A program made the translations under genes and the position numbers. The notes under the pieces are model-generated. The model made no database searches. It was not told where the DNA came from and saw nothing but the letters and a program-made list of their open reading frames with translations. This document shows, one piece after another, positions 28,484 to 37,283 of a stretch of DNA of 64,000 bases; position 1 is the first letter of the stretch; each line of letters opens with the position of its first letter. The DNA lies in assembly GCA_003388555.1 (NCBI GenBank), contig QQVD01000022.1, forward strand, positions 1-64,000, in the 5' to 3' direction. The DNA comes from Acidobacteriota bacterium. Its GTDB lineage: Bacteria > Acidobacteriota > Thermoanaerobaculia > Multivoradales > Multivoraceae.

Positions 28484-31400
28484 GCCTCTCCGACGTCTCG
28501 ATCCGCCGGCCGGTCTTCGCCACCGTCGTCAACCTCCTGATCGCGGTGCTCGGGGTGGCGGCCTTCGGGGTGCTGCCGGTGCGCGAGTATCCCGACATCG
28601 ACGTGCCGGTCGTCTCGATCACCACGACCTACTTCGGCGCCAGCCCGGAGACCGTCGAGAACACCGTGACCGAGCCCCTGGAGCAGGCTCTCGGCGGTAT
28701 CGAGGACGTGCGTTCGATCCGCTCGACGAGCGCCTACTCGGTGAGCCAGATCAACGTCGAGTTCAACGCCGGGCGCGACATCGACAACGCCGCCACCGAC
28801 GTCAGCAACTCGATCCAGCGAGCCTTCGGCGAGCTGCCCAGCGAGGCCGAGACACCGATCGTCTCCAAGGCCTCGGCCGGCGGCTCTGGCGCCATCATGT
28901 GGATCACCCTGTTCGGCGACTCCTACTCGGCCCAGGAGAAGACCGACATGGCCGAGCGCCTGGTGCGCACTCCGCTGCAGCTGCTGCCCGGTGTCGCCCG
29001 GGTGATGATCAGCGGCGAGCAGCGCTTCGCCATGCGCATCTGGCTCGATCCCGCCAAGATGACCGCCCGCGGCGTCGACGCCAGCGACGTGCGGGCGGCG
29101 ATCCGCTCCAACAACCTGCAGGTCCCCGCCGGCGAGATCCAGGGCGAAGGCCGGAAGTTCACCCTCAACGTCGAGGCGCAGCTGGCCGACCCATCGCTGT
29201 ACGAGAACTTGGTCATCCGGCGCGACGGCGACCAGACGGTGCGCATCCGCGACATCGGCAACGTCGAGCTGGGCTCCTCGAACTACAACGCGATCACCCG
29301 CTCGCAGGGCCGACCGACGATCGGCGTCGGCATCATCCCGCAGTCCACCGCCAACGAGCTCGAGGTCTCGCGGGCGGTGCGCCAGATGCTGCCCGAGATC
29401 GAGAAGTCGCTGCCCCCGGACACCGAGCTTTTCATCGGCCCCGACAACACGATGTTCGTCGAGGCGTCGCTCGAGGAGGCGTACCGGACGCTGGCGATCG
29501 TCTTCGTCATCGTCGTCCTGGTCAACCTGCTCTTCCTGCGCTCGGTGACCACCACCGTGATCACCAGCGTCGCGATCCCGATCTCCCTCGTCGGCACCAT
29601 GGCCGCGATGGTCCTGCTCGGCTTCTCGATCAACGTGCTCACCGTGCTCGGTCTGATCCTCGCGATCGGCATGCTGGTCGACGATTCGATCGTGGTGCTC
29701 GAGAACATCTACCGCCGGCAGGAGCTCGGCGAGTCGCCGCGGGTGGCGGCCTTCCACGGCGCCCGCGAGGTCTTCTTCCCGGTCATCGCCACCAGCTCGG
29801 CCGTGGTGGCGGTGCTGGTGCCGCTGGCCCTGGTCTCGGGCAACACCGGTCGTCTGTTCCGCGAGTTCGCCTGGACCATGGCGGCGGCGGTCATCCTCTC
29901 GACCTTCGTGGCGCTGACCGCGGTGCCGATGGCGTGCGCGGTCTTCCTGCGCATCCGCGGCAAGCACGGCCGCCTCTACGAGGCGATCGAGAGCGGCTTC
30001 AGGGCTCTGGATCGTGGCTACCGCCGCGGACTCGACTTCGCGCTCCACCATCGCGGCCTGATGGCGGGGATGCTCCTGCTCACCCTGGTGGCGATGTTCC
30101 TGCTCTTCCGCTCGACGCCCTCCACCCTGGTGCCGACCGAGGACCGTGGCACCTTCCTCACCGTGCTCAAGGCTCCGCAGGGATCGACCGCCGCCTACAC
30201 CGATCGCGCCCTGCGCAAGGTCGAGGAGCACGTGCTCGCCCTGCCCGAGCTGCACGGCAGCTTCGCCGCGGTGGCGCTCGGCTTCGGCGGCCCGGCGGAG
30301 ACCGCCAACGGGATCGTCTTCGCCCGACTCAAACCGTGGAACGAGCGCGAGCGTTCGCAGCAGGAGATCGTCGGCGAGCTGTTCGGCAAGTTCCAGGCGA
30401 TTCCCGAGGCCCTGGCCTTTCCGATCAACCCCCCCTCGCTCGGCACCAGCGGCCGCAGCGCCGACATCGAGATCACGGTGAAGAGCTCGTCCGCCTCGCT
30501 GGACGAGTTCCGGCAGGTCGGTGAGGAGCTCCTGACGGTGCTGCAGGAGGAGGCGGGCCTGCTCAACGCCGACAGCAACCTGCTCTTCGACAACCCTCAG
30601 GTCGACGTGCAGATCGACCGCGAGCAGGCGGCGGACCTCGGCCTCAGCGCATCCTCGGTCGCCGACTCGCTCCGGCTGCTGGTCTCGGAGGGCCCGGCCG
30701 ACGAGTTCGTGCTGCGCAACAAGCAGTACGACGTGATCATGGCGCTGGCGCCGCGCTACCGCTCCTTCCCCGAGCAGCTGCGCGAGGTGCACCTGCGCGG
30801 CGGCAGCGGTGAGATGGTGCCGATGTCGAGCATCGTGACTGCCGAGACCACCACCGCGCCGGCGACGCTGAACCGCTACAACCTCGAGCGGTCGATGACC
30901 CTGACCGCGAATCTGGCGCCGGGGACGAACATGGGCGACGTGCTGCCGCGGGTGCTCGCCGGCTTCGAGGAGCGCCTGCCCTCCGGCTTCAGCACCGCGC
31001 TGGGCGGTGTCTCGCGCGAGTTCGTCGAGTCCGCCGGCGCCATCTACTTCACCTTCGGCATCGCGCTGCTGATCATCTTCCTCGTCCTGGCCGCCCAGTT
31101 CGAGAGCTTCCTGCACCCCTTCACCGTGATGCTCAGCGTGCCGCTGGCGTGCCTGGGCGCTCTGATCTCGCTGCGCCTCACCGGCCACACGCTCAACATC
31201 TACAGCGGCATCGGCATCATCCTGCTGGTCGGCCTGGTGACCAAGAACTCGATCCTCCTGGTCGACTTCGCCAACCAGGAACGAGCCCGTGGCACCGCCC
31301 TGCTCGACGCGCTCTACGCCGCCGGCCGCACCCGCTTCCGGCCGATCCTGATGACCAGCCTGACCTCGATCCTCGGCGCCCTGCCGCTCGCCCTGGCTTT

Positions 31401-31653
31401 CGGCGCCGGCGCCGAGAGCCGCCGCCCGATCGGCGTCGCGGTGGTCGGAGGCCTGCTCTTCTCGACCGCCTTCACCCTGATCATGGTGCCGGCAGTGCAC
31501 TACCTGGTGGTGCGGGCCGGCGAGAAGCTCGGCATCAACACGATCCCGCCGCTCATCGAGCTCGACTTCGACGTCCCCGAGGAGAAGCGTCGCAAGCCGC
31601 GCTCCTTCGTCCAGCGAGCCGACTCCGACGACGCCCCCGCTGCGCCGGCCTGA
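28480..31653 (+). CDS. RND multidrug efflux permease (HAE-1 family)
   Basis: 1057 aa, the expected size for an AcrB/MexB-type trimeric proton antiporter with 12 membrane helices and two large periplasmic loops. The opening SDVSIRRPVFATVVNLL and PVREYPDIDVPVVSITT are classic. TM4 carries the paired acidic residues (GMLVDDSIVVLENIYRRQ) used for proton relay, and the repeated half has GIILLVGLVTKNSILLVDFAN. The start TTG 28480 overlaps the TGA of the adaptor gene (TTGA). Substrate range cannot be deduced. There is no TolC-like gene and no TetR regulator adjacent, so the outer-membrane channel must be encoded elsewhere. The downstream HTTM gene is convergent. Confidence 0.96.
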   Translation: MSLSDVSIRRPVFATVVNLLIAVLGVAAFGVLPVREYPDIDVPVVSITTTYFGASPETVENTVTEPLEQALGGIEDVRSIRSTSAYSVSQINVEFNAGRDIDNAATDVSNSIQRAFGELPSEAETPIVSKASAGGSGAIMWITLFGDSYSAQEKTDMAERLVRTPLQLLPGVARVMISGEQRFAMRIWLDPAKMTARGVDASDVRAAIRSNNLQVPAGEIQGEGRKFTLNVEAQLADPSLYENLVIRRDGDQTVRIRDIGNVELGSSNYNAITRSQGRPTIGVGIIPQSTANELEVSRAVRQMLPEIEKSLPPDTELFIGPDNTMFVEASLEEAYRTLAIVFVIVVLVNLLFLRSVTTTVITSVAIPISLVGTMAAMVLLGFSINVLTVLGLILAIGMLVDDSIVVLENIYRRQELGESPRVAAFHGAREVFFPVIATSSAVVAVLVPLALVSGNTGRLFREFAWTMAAAVILSTFVALTAVPMACAVFLRIRGKHGRLYEAIESGFRALDRGYRRGLDFALHHRGLMAGMLLLTLVAMFLLFRSTPSTLVPTEDRGTFLTVLKAPQGSTAAYTDRALRKVEEHVLALPELHGSFAAVALGFGGPAETANGIVFARLKPWNERERSQQEIVGELFGKFQAIPEALAFPINPPSLGTSGRSADIEITVKSSSASLDEFRQVGEELLTVLQEEAGLLNADSNLLFDNPQVDVQIDREQAADLGLSASSVADSLRLLVSEGPADEFVLRNKQYDVIMALAPRYRSFPEQLREVHLRGGSGEMVPMSSIVTAETTTAPATLNRYNLERSMTLTANLAPGTNMGDVLPRVLAGFEERLPSGFSTALGGVSREFVESAGAIYFTFGIALLIIFLVLAAQFESFLHPFTVMLSVPLACLGALISLRLTGHTLNIYSGIGIILLVGLVTKNSILLVDFANQERARGTALLDALYAAGRTRFRPILMTSLTSILGALPLALAFGAGAESRRPIGVAVVGGLLFSTAFTLIMVPAVHYLVVRAGEKLGINTIPPLIELDFDVPEEKRRKPRSFVQRADSDDAPAAPA

Positions 31654-31701
31654 CCGACGCGGTCGACAGCGAGGCTCAGCAGAGCGGCCCAGTAGGGCGG
31701 T

Positions 31702-33195
31702 TCAGTCGAGCGGCAGCGGCTGCAGCGGCACCATCCACTGCAGCCTCGGCGTGCGTGGCGCGAGCCGGGCCAGATCGACCGTCGGCGAGATCATCTGCTG
31801 CTGCGGGCGCCCGTTCAATGAGATCGAGGAGACGACCCGGACCTCGCGGTCGGTGATCCCCGCCTGCGCGAGCCGCTGGCGGAGGTAGACGGCGAACTGG
31901 CGGGCCATCTCCGGGTCGTGCAGCATCACCCGACGCTGCAGTGGGGTCAGCAGGGCGTCGATGTCGCGCACCGGCTGGAAGTCGCCGGACACCGGATCGA
32001 CGAGCACGAAGTCGAGTCGCCCGACCTTGTCGTGGATCTTCATCCGCCAGGCGAAGAGCGCGCCGCCTTCGGTCCAGTCGACCCAGCCCGGGTAGAGGAA
32101 GTGACGCAGCGGCACCAGCAGCTGCACCGCGCACCAGACCGCCAGCGCCGTCGCGATCCAGCGCTGCCGCAGGGTGAGGCGGGTGCCGGCACGCTGCGGC
32201 TGGGACGGCTCGTCGCCGATCACCTGGCGCGCAGCGACTCGTCGCGATGCCTTCTTCTTCGCGGTGCGCGCTGCCGGCCCCACCGCGTCCGGACGCCAAC
32301 CGATGCGCCGCGGCCAGGTGGGATCGAAGAAGATCGTCGTAGCACCGATCATCAGCCAGGGGAAGATGCCGATGCTGAACAGCTGCGAGTTGAAGAGGTG
32401 GAAGCCGACCACGACGAGGAACGCGGCGATCCGCGTCCTCCTGTAGAGCAGCGCCGGCACGACCAGCAGGTCGAGCAGGAAGCCACCCCAGCTGAACATC
32501 GCCGGGGCCCAGGCGGTGCCGTACCACGAGAAGAACAGGCCTCCCTCGGCGCGTCCGGACTGCAGCCACGACTTCATCGGCTCGAAGCGAACCAACCAGT
32601 CGTAGTTGATCTTCGCGATGGCGCCGTAGACGTACGGGATCGCGAGCTGGAACTGCAGCAGCCGGAGCGCCCAGGCCGGCACCGTCGAGCGGAATCCACC
32701 CCCGGTGCGGCGGCTGCTCGGGACCACCGCGAAGAGCAAGGCGATCAGCGAGATCAGGTAGTCGTGGTTGTTGAAGAAGGCGCGGTCGGCGAGGAGCACG
32801 TAGGTCCACAGCAGCGCGAAGACGGCCGCCGCCGGCCGCACCCAACGGCCGATCGCGATCAGCAGCGCGCAGGGCAGCAGCACCCAGAAGATGATCCTCA
32901 TCACCTCGTACGGCGCCGTGGCGACCCACTCGAAGTAGGGGAACTTGAAGTGGAACACCGGATCGGCGAAGCGCATCTCGAGCAGCATGCCGAGGTAGAT
33001 CACGCAGTCGACCGCCATCACCAGGCCGAAGTAGCCGCGCGCGAAGGCCAGTGAATCGATCGGCACCGGCTCGAAGAGCGCCTCGATCTGGCGCCTCGCC
33101 TGCCGCCCCCAGCTCGCCGGCGCGGGCGCCGCGGCCGAGTCGCCGAGCTCCTCCCGGCCTCCGACGACGTCGTCGGGATCCTGTCGCGTCGACAC
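31702..33195 (-). CDS. HTTM-domain (vitamin K-dependent gamma-carboxylase-like) membrane protein
   Basis: 497 aa from GTG 33195, preceded by GAGGGGG 5 nt upstream. After a ~45-residue soluble N-terminus it has at least six hydrophobic helices with the HTTM pattern: ARGYFGLVMAVDCVIYLGM, IIFWVLLPCALLIAIG, ADRAFFNNHDYLISLIALL, LLQFQLAIPYVYGAIAKIN and GGFLLDLLVVPALLYRR. FNNHDYLISL and YGAIAKINYDW are typical of bacterial VKGC homologues. A soluble C-terminal portion follows (about 350-497). The family contains the vertebrate vitamin K-dependent carboxylase, but the reaction in bacteria is mostly unknown. It lies 26 nt downstream of the aminotransferase gene and is probably co-transcribed with it. 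Confidence 0.85.
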   Translation of the reverse strand: MSTRQDPDDVVGGREELGDSAAAPAPASWGRQARRQIEALFEPVPIDSLAFARGYFGLVMAVDCVIYLGMLLEMRFADPVFHFKFPYFEWVATAPYEVMRIIFWVLLPCALLIAIGRWVRPAAAVFALLWTYVLLADRAFFNNHDYLISLIALLFAVVPSSRRTGGGFRSTVPAWALRLLQFQLAIPYVYGAIAKINYDWLVRFEPMKSWLQSGRAEGGLFFSWYGTAWAPAMFSWGGFLLDLLVVPALLYRRTRIAAFLVVVGFHLFNSQLFSIGIFPWLMIGATTIFFDPTWPRRIGWRPDAVGPAARTAKKKASRRVAARQVIGDEPSQPQRAGTRLTLRQRWIATALAVWCAVQLLVPLRHFLYPGWVDWTEGGALFAWRMKIHDKVGRLDFVLVDPVSGDFQPVRDIDALLTPLQRRVMLHDPEMARQFAVYLRQRLAQAGITDREVRVVSSISLNGRPQQQMISPTVDLARLAPRTPRLQWMVPLQPLPLD

Positions 33196-33221
33196 TGCGT
33201 CCCCCTCTTCGGATCGCCGGC

Positions 33222-34559
33222 TCAGCGGACCGCAGTCGGCACCGCGGCCGGTCCGGCGCCCACCGTGGCGGCCACCGGCTCGCACAGTGCCGCGATCACC
33301 GCGTCGGCGGCGCGGTCGACCTCCTGCTCGGTCACCGAGAGGGGCGGAGCCAGCCGCAGGACGTTGCCGTAGAGGCCGCCGCGGCCGATCAGCACGCCCG
33401 CCTCGCGGGTCGATTCGAGGGCCCGGCGGGCGGCATCGGCGTCCGGCTCGAGCGTGCCCGGCCGCACCAGCTCGACGCCGTACATCAGCCCCTTGCCGCG
33501 CACCTCGGCGACCGACGCCGCGCCGCGCAGTCCCTCCTCCAGCCGGCGCCGGAGCTGCAGACCACGAGCGAGGGCGTTGCCCTGCAGATCGTGGCGCAGC
33601 AGGTACTCCAGATTGGCCAGCGCGGCGCGCGTGGCGAGAGGATTGCCGCCGAAGGTCGAGATCGAGCCACCCGGCAGACAGTCCATGATCTCGGCGCGAC
33701 CGACCACGCCACCGAGCGCCAGACCGTTGCCGATCCCCTTGGCGAAGGTCAGGAGGTCGGGCTGCACCCCGTGGGCCTGGTAGCCCCAGAAGTGGTCACC
33801 GGTGCGGCCCCAGCCGGTCTGCACCTCGTCGACGACGAGCGGGATCCCCTCGCGCCGGAGCACCTCGCCGAAGGCGCCGAGCAGGCCGTCCGGCGGTACC
33901 ACGAAACCGCCCACCCCCTGGATCGGTTCGGCGATCATGCAGGCCACGTCACCGGACGTCGCCACCTCGAGCAGGTTCTCGAGGTCGGCGACGCAGGCCG
34001 CGATCAGTCCGGAGTCGTCGAGGGCGCCGAACGGGCTGCGCAGCCGGTAGCCGCCGTGCACGAAGGCCACCTGCAGCGGCGACAGCCCGGTCGGCGACCA
34101 GCCTCGGTTGCCGGTCACGCCGAGGGCGGAGAACGAACGGCCGTGGTAGCTGCCGCGCAGCGCCAGCACCTGGTTCGAACGTCGATAGGCGGTGCACAAC
34201 AACAACGCCGCGTCGTTCGCCTCGGTACCGGAGGTGGTGAAGAAGACCTTGGCGTCCGGGATGCCGGAGAGCTCGGCGATGCGCTCGGCGAGCTCGATCT
34301 GCGACTCGATCAGGTAGAGGGTCGAGGAGTGCAGCAGCCGACCCGCCTGATCGCGGATCGCGTCGACCACCTCCGGCACCGCATGTCCGGTCGAGGTGGT
34401 GAGGATGCCGCCGAAGAAATCGAGGTACTCGCGGCCACGCTGGTCCCACACCGTGCGGCCCGAGCCACGCTCCAGCGCCAGGGGCTGGTCGTAATAGAGC
34501 GCCACCCAGCGCGGCAGGACGGCGAGGTGACGCTGGTGCAGGCTCTTCTCGGTCTTCAT
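33222..34559 (-). CDS. Class III PLP-dependent aminotransferase
   Basis: 445 aa fold-type I enzyme. The Schiff-base lysine is Lys274 in TFAKGIGNGLALGG. The PLP phosphate contact SGTEANDAA and the pyridine-nitrogen Asp motif VVDEVQTGWGRTG are intact. The pattern resembles AGXT2/4-aminobutyrate/ornithine-type transaminases (MKTEKSLHQRH at the N-terminus and STFGGNPLATRAAL after the lysine). The likely reaction is transfer of an omega- or alpha-amino group to pyruvate, glyoxylate or 2-oxoglutarate; the substrate is not resolvable. The start is ATG 34559 with a weak GAGG upstream. It sits between msrP and the HTTM gene on the same strand. Confidence 0.92.
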   Translation of the reverse strand: MKTEKSLHQRHLAVLPRWVALYYDQPLALERGSGRTVWDQRGREYLDFFGGILTTSTGHAVPEVVDAIRDQAGRLLHSSTLYLIESQIELAERIAELSGIPDAKVFFTTSGTEANDAALLLCTAYRRSNQVLALRGSYHGRSFSALGVTGNRGWSPTGLSPLQVAFVHGGYRLRSPFGALDDSGLIAACVADLENLLEVATSGDVACMIAEPIQGVGGFVVPPDGLLGAFGEVLRREGIPLVVDEVQTGWGRTGDHFWGYQAHGVQPDLLTFAKGIGNGLALGGVVGRAEIMDCLPGGSISTFGGNPLATRAALANLEYLLRHDLQGNALARGLQLRRRLEEGLRGAASVAEVRGKGLMYGVELVRPGTLEPDADAARRALESTREAGVLIGRGGLYGNVLRLAPPLSVTEQEVDRAADAVIAALCEPVAATVGAGPAAVPTAVR

Positions 34560-34623
34560 CTCGGCTGCCTCGCGGATCGCACGTCAGTCGGCACAGGTTG
34601 GGAGCTCGATCGACGCAGTCGAC

Positions 34624-35685
34624 TCAGCGAGCGATCTGTCCCTGCGTCAGCGGTTGCTGCGGCGTGCGCGGCTCGTCGGGATACAGGCCCGCGACCTGCT
34701 CGGCGTAGCCGTTGAACAGCTGGGTCTCGAAAGGCTCCTCGCTGCCCAGCCAGTAGGACGTCGTCTGGGGCCACCTGGGATGCGGGATGTAGGGGTTGAC
34801 GTTCGACAGGAAGCCGTATTCGTGCGGCTGACGCTGCCAGAAGGTCCGCGGCTGCTCCTCCACCAGCTCGATGCGCACGATCGACTTCGGGCTCTTGTAG
34901 CCGTACTTCCACGGCACCGCGATACGGATCGGAGCCCCGTGCTGCTTGAGCAGCGGCTCGCCGTAGGCGCCCATCACCGCGAAGGTGAGCGGATGGGTGG
35001 CCTCGTCGATGCGTAGGCCCTCGTAGTAGGGCCAGTCGTAGTAGCTCGCCTCGCGCACTCCCGGCATCTGCTCGTCACGCCGCGCGGTGACGAAGCGCAC
35101 GTGCTTCGCCTTGGAGCTCGGCTCCACCGCCTCGAGCAGCTTGCGCAACGGGAAGCCGCTCCACGGCACGTTCATCGCCCAGCGCTCGACACAGCGGAAG
35201 TGGTAGAGCCTCTCCTCCTGGGCGAAGGAGAACAGCGCGTCGAGGTCGAAGGTGCGGGGCTTGGCGCACTCCCCGACGACTTCGACCGACCACGGCTCGA
35301 CCTCGAAGTCGGCGGTGTGCTCCCACACCGGGCCGCCCCTGCCGGGCAGGAACTCGTAGAAGTTGTTGTGGGTCGCCGCCAGCAGACGCTCGGTCTGCTG
35401 CGGCGCGATCCCGGTGGGAATGGTGAACGCCGGGTTGCGCTGCGCCGGGAAGATCTCGGGGCGCCGCAGCGGCACGTCGAGCGGCGTGCGCTCCTTCTCC
35501 TCGGCGGCACCGGCACTCTCCTGCGCCCCGCGGCCGGACCGGCCCGCAGCCGAACGTGCCGCGGCGGGCAGGGGGAGCGCGGCGAGACCGATCCCGAGGC
35601 TCAGGCCACGGACGATCCGCCGACGGTCCCAGAAGACCTCTGGCGGCGTCACCCGGCGGTCTCGGGGATCTGCGGATCGGCGCAT
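34624..35685 (-). CDS. msrP: Protein-methionine-sulfoxide reductase catalytic subunit MsrP
   Basis: 353 aa molybdopterin enzyme (YedY type). AGGAG lies 8 nt before ATG 35685. A twin-arginine signal is present (DRRRIVRGLSLGIGLAALP, about 20-38), so it is exported folded. The molybdenum ligand is Cys165 in HFRCVERWAMNVPWSGFPL. ATHNNFYEF and PWKYGYKSPKSIVRIEL are family signatures. It reduces methionine sulfoxide in periplasmic proteins. The usual haem partner MsrQ (yedZ) is not adjacent and is not in the window, so the electron donor must be elsewhere. A ~30-residue Gly/Glu-rich linker after the signal peptide is longer than in E. coli. Confidence 0.93.
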   Translation of the reverse strand: MRRSADPRDRRVTPPEVFWDRRRIVRGLSLGIGLAALPLPAAARSAAGRSGRGAQESAGAAEEKERTPLDVPLRRPEIFPAQRNPAFTIPTGIAPQQTERLLAATHNNFYEFLPGRGGPVWEHTADFEVEPWSVEVVGECAKPRTFDLDALFSFAQEERLYHFRCVERWAMNVPWSGFPLRKLLEAVEPSSKAKHVRFVTARRDEQMPGVREASYYDWPYYEGLRIDEATHPLTFAVMGAYGEPLLKQHGAPIRIAVPWKYGYKSPKSIVRIELVEEQPRTFWQRQPHEYGFLSNVNPYIPHPRWPQTTSYWLGSEEPFETQLFNGYAEQVAGLYPDEPRTPQQPLTQGQIAR

Positions 35686-35816
35686 CGCGGCATCTCCTCT
35701 CTGCTGCGCACTCTACCAGCGGGCCGTGCCGAGCCAGGCGCGGGCCGACGATGCGAGAATCGGGGTCGTGGAGGCCGCGAGATGGATCGAGCAGTGAGCC
35801 GGGGACGGGAACCGGT

Positions 35817-37283
35817 ATGAGCCGGAGCGAGCAGCCGGCGGCGGGCCCTGCCGCTGCGGCACCCGTGCCCGAGACCCTCCTCTGCGGTTGGGGGCGCACC
35901 GCGGTGCGCGGCATCGAGGTGCGCGACGAGGCCCTGCAGCGCGCCGCCGCCGGGTTGCCGCTGACCCGAGGGCTCGGGCGCTCCTACGGCGACTCGTCGC
36001 TGCCGCCTCCCGGCAGCACCCGCGTCGCCGGCTCGGCGCTGGCCGACCGCGTTCTCTCCTTCGACCCGGAGTCAGGCCGACTGCGCGCCGAGGCCGGTCT
36101 CGGTCTTGCGGAGATGTCCCGGCTGATGCTGCACCAGGGGTGGTTCACTCCGGTGAGCCCGGGAACACAACACGTGACCCTCGGAGGCATGGTCGCCTCC
36201 GATGTGCACGGCAAGAACCACCACGTCGCCGGCACCATCGGTCGCTGGGTGCGCGAACTGCGCATCGCGCTGGCCGACGGCCAGATCGTCGACTGCAGCC
36301 GCGAGCAGCATCCGGACCTCTTCCTCGCCACTCTCGGCGGTATGGGACTCACCGGCCACATCCTCGAGGTGGAGCTGCAGCTCGAGCGCGTCCCGAGCGC
36401 CTGGATCGTGCGCGAATCGTTCCGGCTGCCCGATCTCGACCGGCTGCTGGCGAGGCTGGAGGAGGAGAGCCGCCGCTGGCCGCTCACCGCGGCGTGGATG
36501 GACACCATCACGCGGCGGCGCGGTGAGCAGGGCACGCTCGGCCGCGGCATCCTCTACGTCGGGCGCTGGGCCGAGGGCGACGAAGCGCCCAGTCGCCCGG
36601 CCCGGGCACCGAGACCGTTGCCGCTCCCGTTCGAGCTGCCTTCGGGCCTGCTCAACCGTGCCACCCTGCGATGGTTCAACCGACTGGTCTACGCCTCCCA
36701 CTGGCGCGCCCACCGACGCGACGTGGTGCCGGCGCTGCGCTTCTTCTATCCGCTCGATCGGGTGCGGCGTTGGAACCTCGCCTACGGCCGTCGCGGGGTC
36801 ACCCAGCACCAGAGCGTGCTGCCGCGGCAGAGCGCCAACCAGGGCATCCGCGAGCTGCTCGAGGTGCTCGCCGACGCGGGCGCCTGTTCTCTGCTCACCG
36901 TGGTCAAGGACTGCGGTGAGCAGGGCGACGGGATGCTGTCGTTCCCACGTCCCGGCATGTCGTTGGCGCTCGACATCCCGATCCAGCGCGACGCCGACGC
37001 CACCCGCCAGGTGATCGACCGCCTGAACGCCTGCGTCATCCGCCACCAGGGGCGTATCTACCTCACCAAGGACGGCTTCACTCGGGCGGAGGACTTCCGC
37101 CACATGGAGCCCCGGCTGGAGCGGTTCCTCGAAGCGAAGCGACGCTGGGATCCGAGCGGGGCGCTGCGCAGCGCCCAGAGCGACCGCCTCGGTCTCACCG
37201 CGCAGGCCGCGCCACGCGCTTCGGGTGCCGCCGAGCCGGCAGTCGCGCCGCCGCCGGCGCTCGCCGGGGCCTCTTCGCCATGA
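35817..37283 (+). CDS. DprE1-like FAD-dependent oxidase (decaprenylphosphoryl-ribose 2-oxidase homologue)
   Basis: 488 aa VAO-type flavoprotein. Its layout matches mycobacterial DprE1: FAD-binding GLGRSYGDSSL (about 44-54), GTQHVTLGGMVASDVHGKNHH with His131 in place of mycobacterial His132, HQSVLPRQ, TVVKDCG with the conserved Lys, and Lys418 in YLTKDGFTRAEDF. The cysteine targeted by benzothiazinones (Cys387 in mycobacteria) corresponds to Ala384 (PGMSLALDIPIQ), so a covalent inhibitor site is absent. The known family reaction oxidises the 2-hydroxyl of a polyprenyl-phosphoryl pentose, the first half of epimerisation to arabinose. It overlaps a DprE2-like reductase gene by 4 nt, supporting the function. 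Confidence 0.85.
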   Translation: MSRSEQPAAGPAAAAPVPETLLCGWGRTAVRGIEVRDEALQRAAAGLPLTRGLGRSYGDSSLPPPGSTRVAGSALADRVLSFDPESGRLRAEAGLGLAEMSRLMLHQGWFTPVSPGTQHVTLGGMVASDVHGKNHHVAGTIGRWVRELRIALADGQIVDCSREQHPDLFLATLGGMGLTGHILEVELQLERVPSAWIVRESFRLPDLDRLLARLEEESRRWPLTAAWMDTITRRRGEQGTLGRGILYVGRWAEGDEAPSRPARAPRPLPLPFELPSGLLNRATLRWFNRLVYASHWRAHRRDVVPALRFFYPLDRVRRWNLAYGRRGVTQHQSVLPRQSANQGIRELLEVLADAGACSLLTVVKDCGEQGDGMLSFPRPGMSLALDIPIQRDADATRQVIDRLNACVIRHQGRIYLTKDGFTRAEDFRHMEPRLERFLEAKRRWDPSGALRSAQSDRLGLTAQAAPRASGAAEPAVAPPPALAGASSP

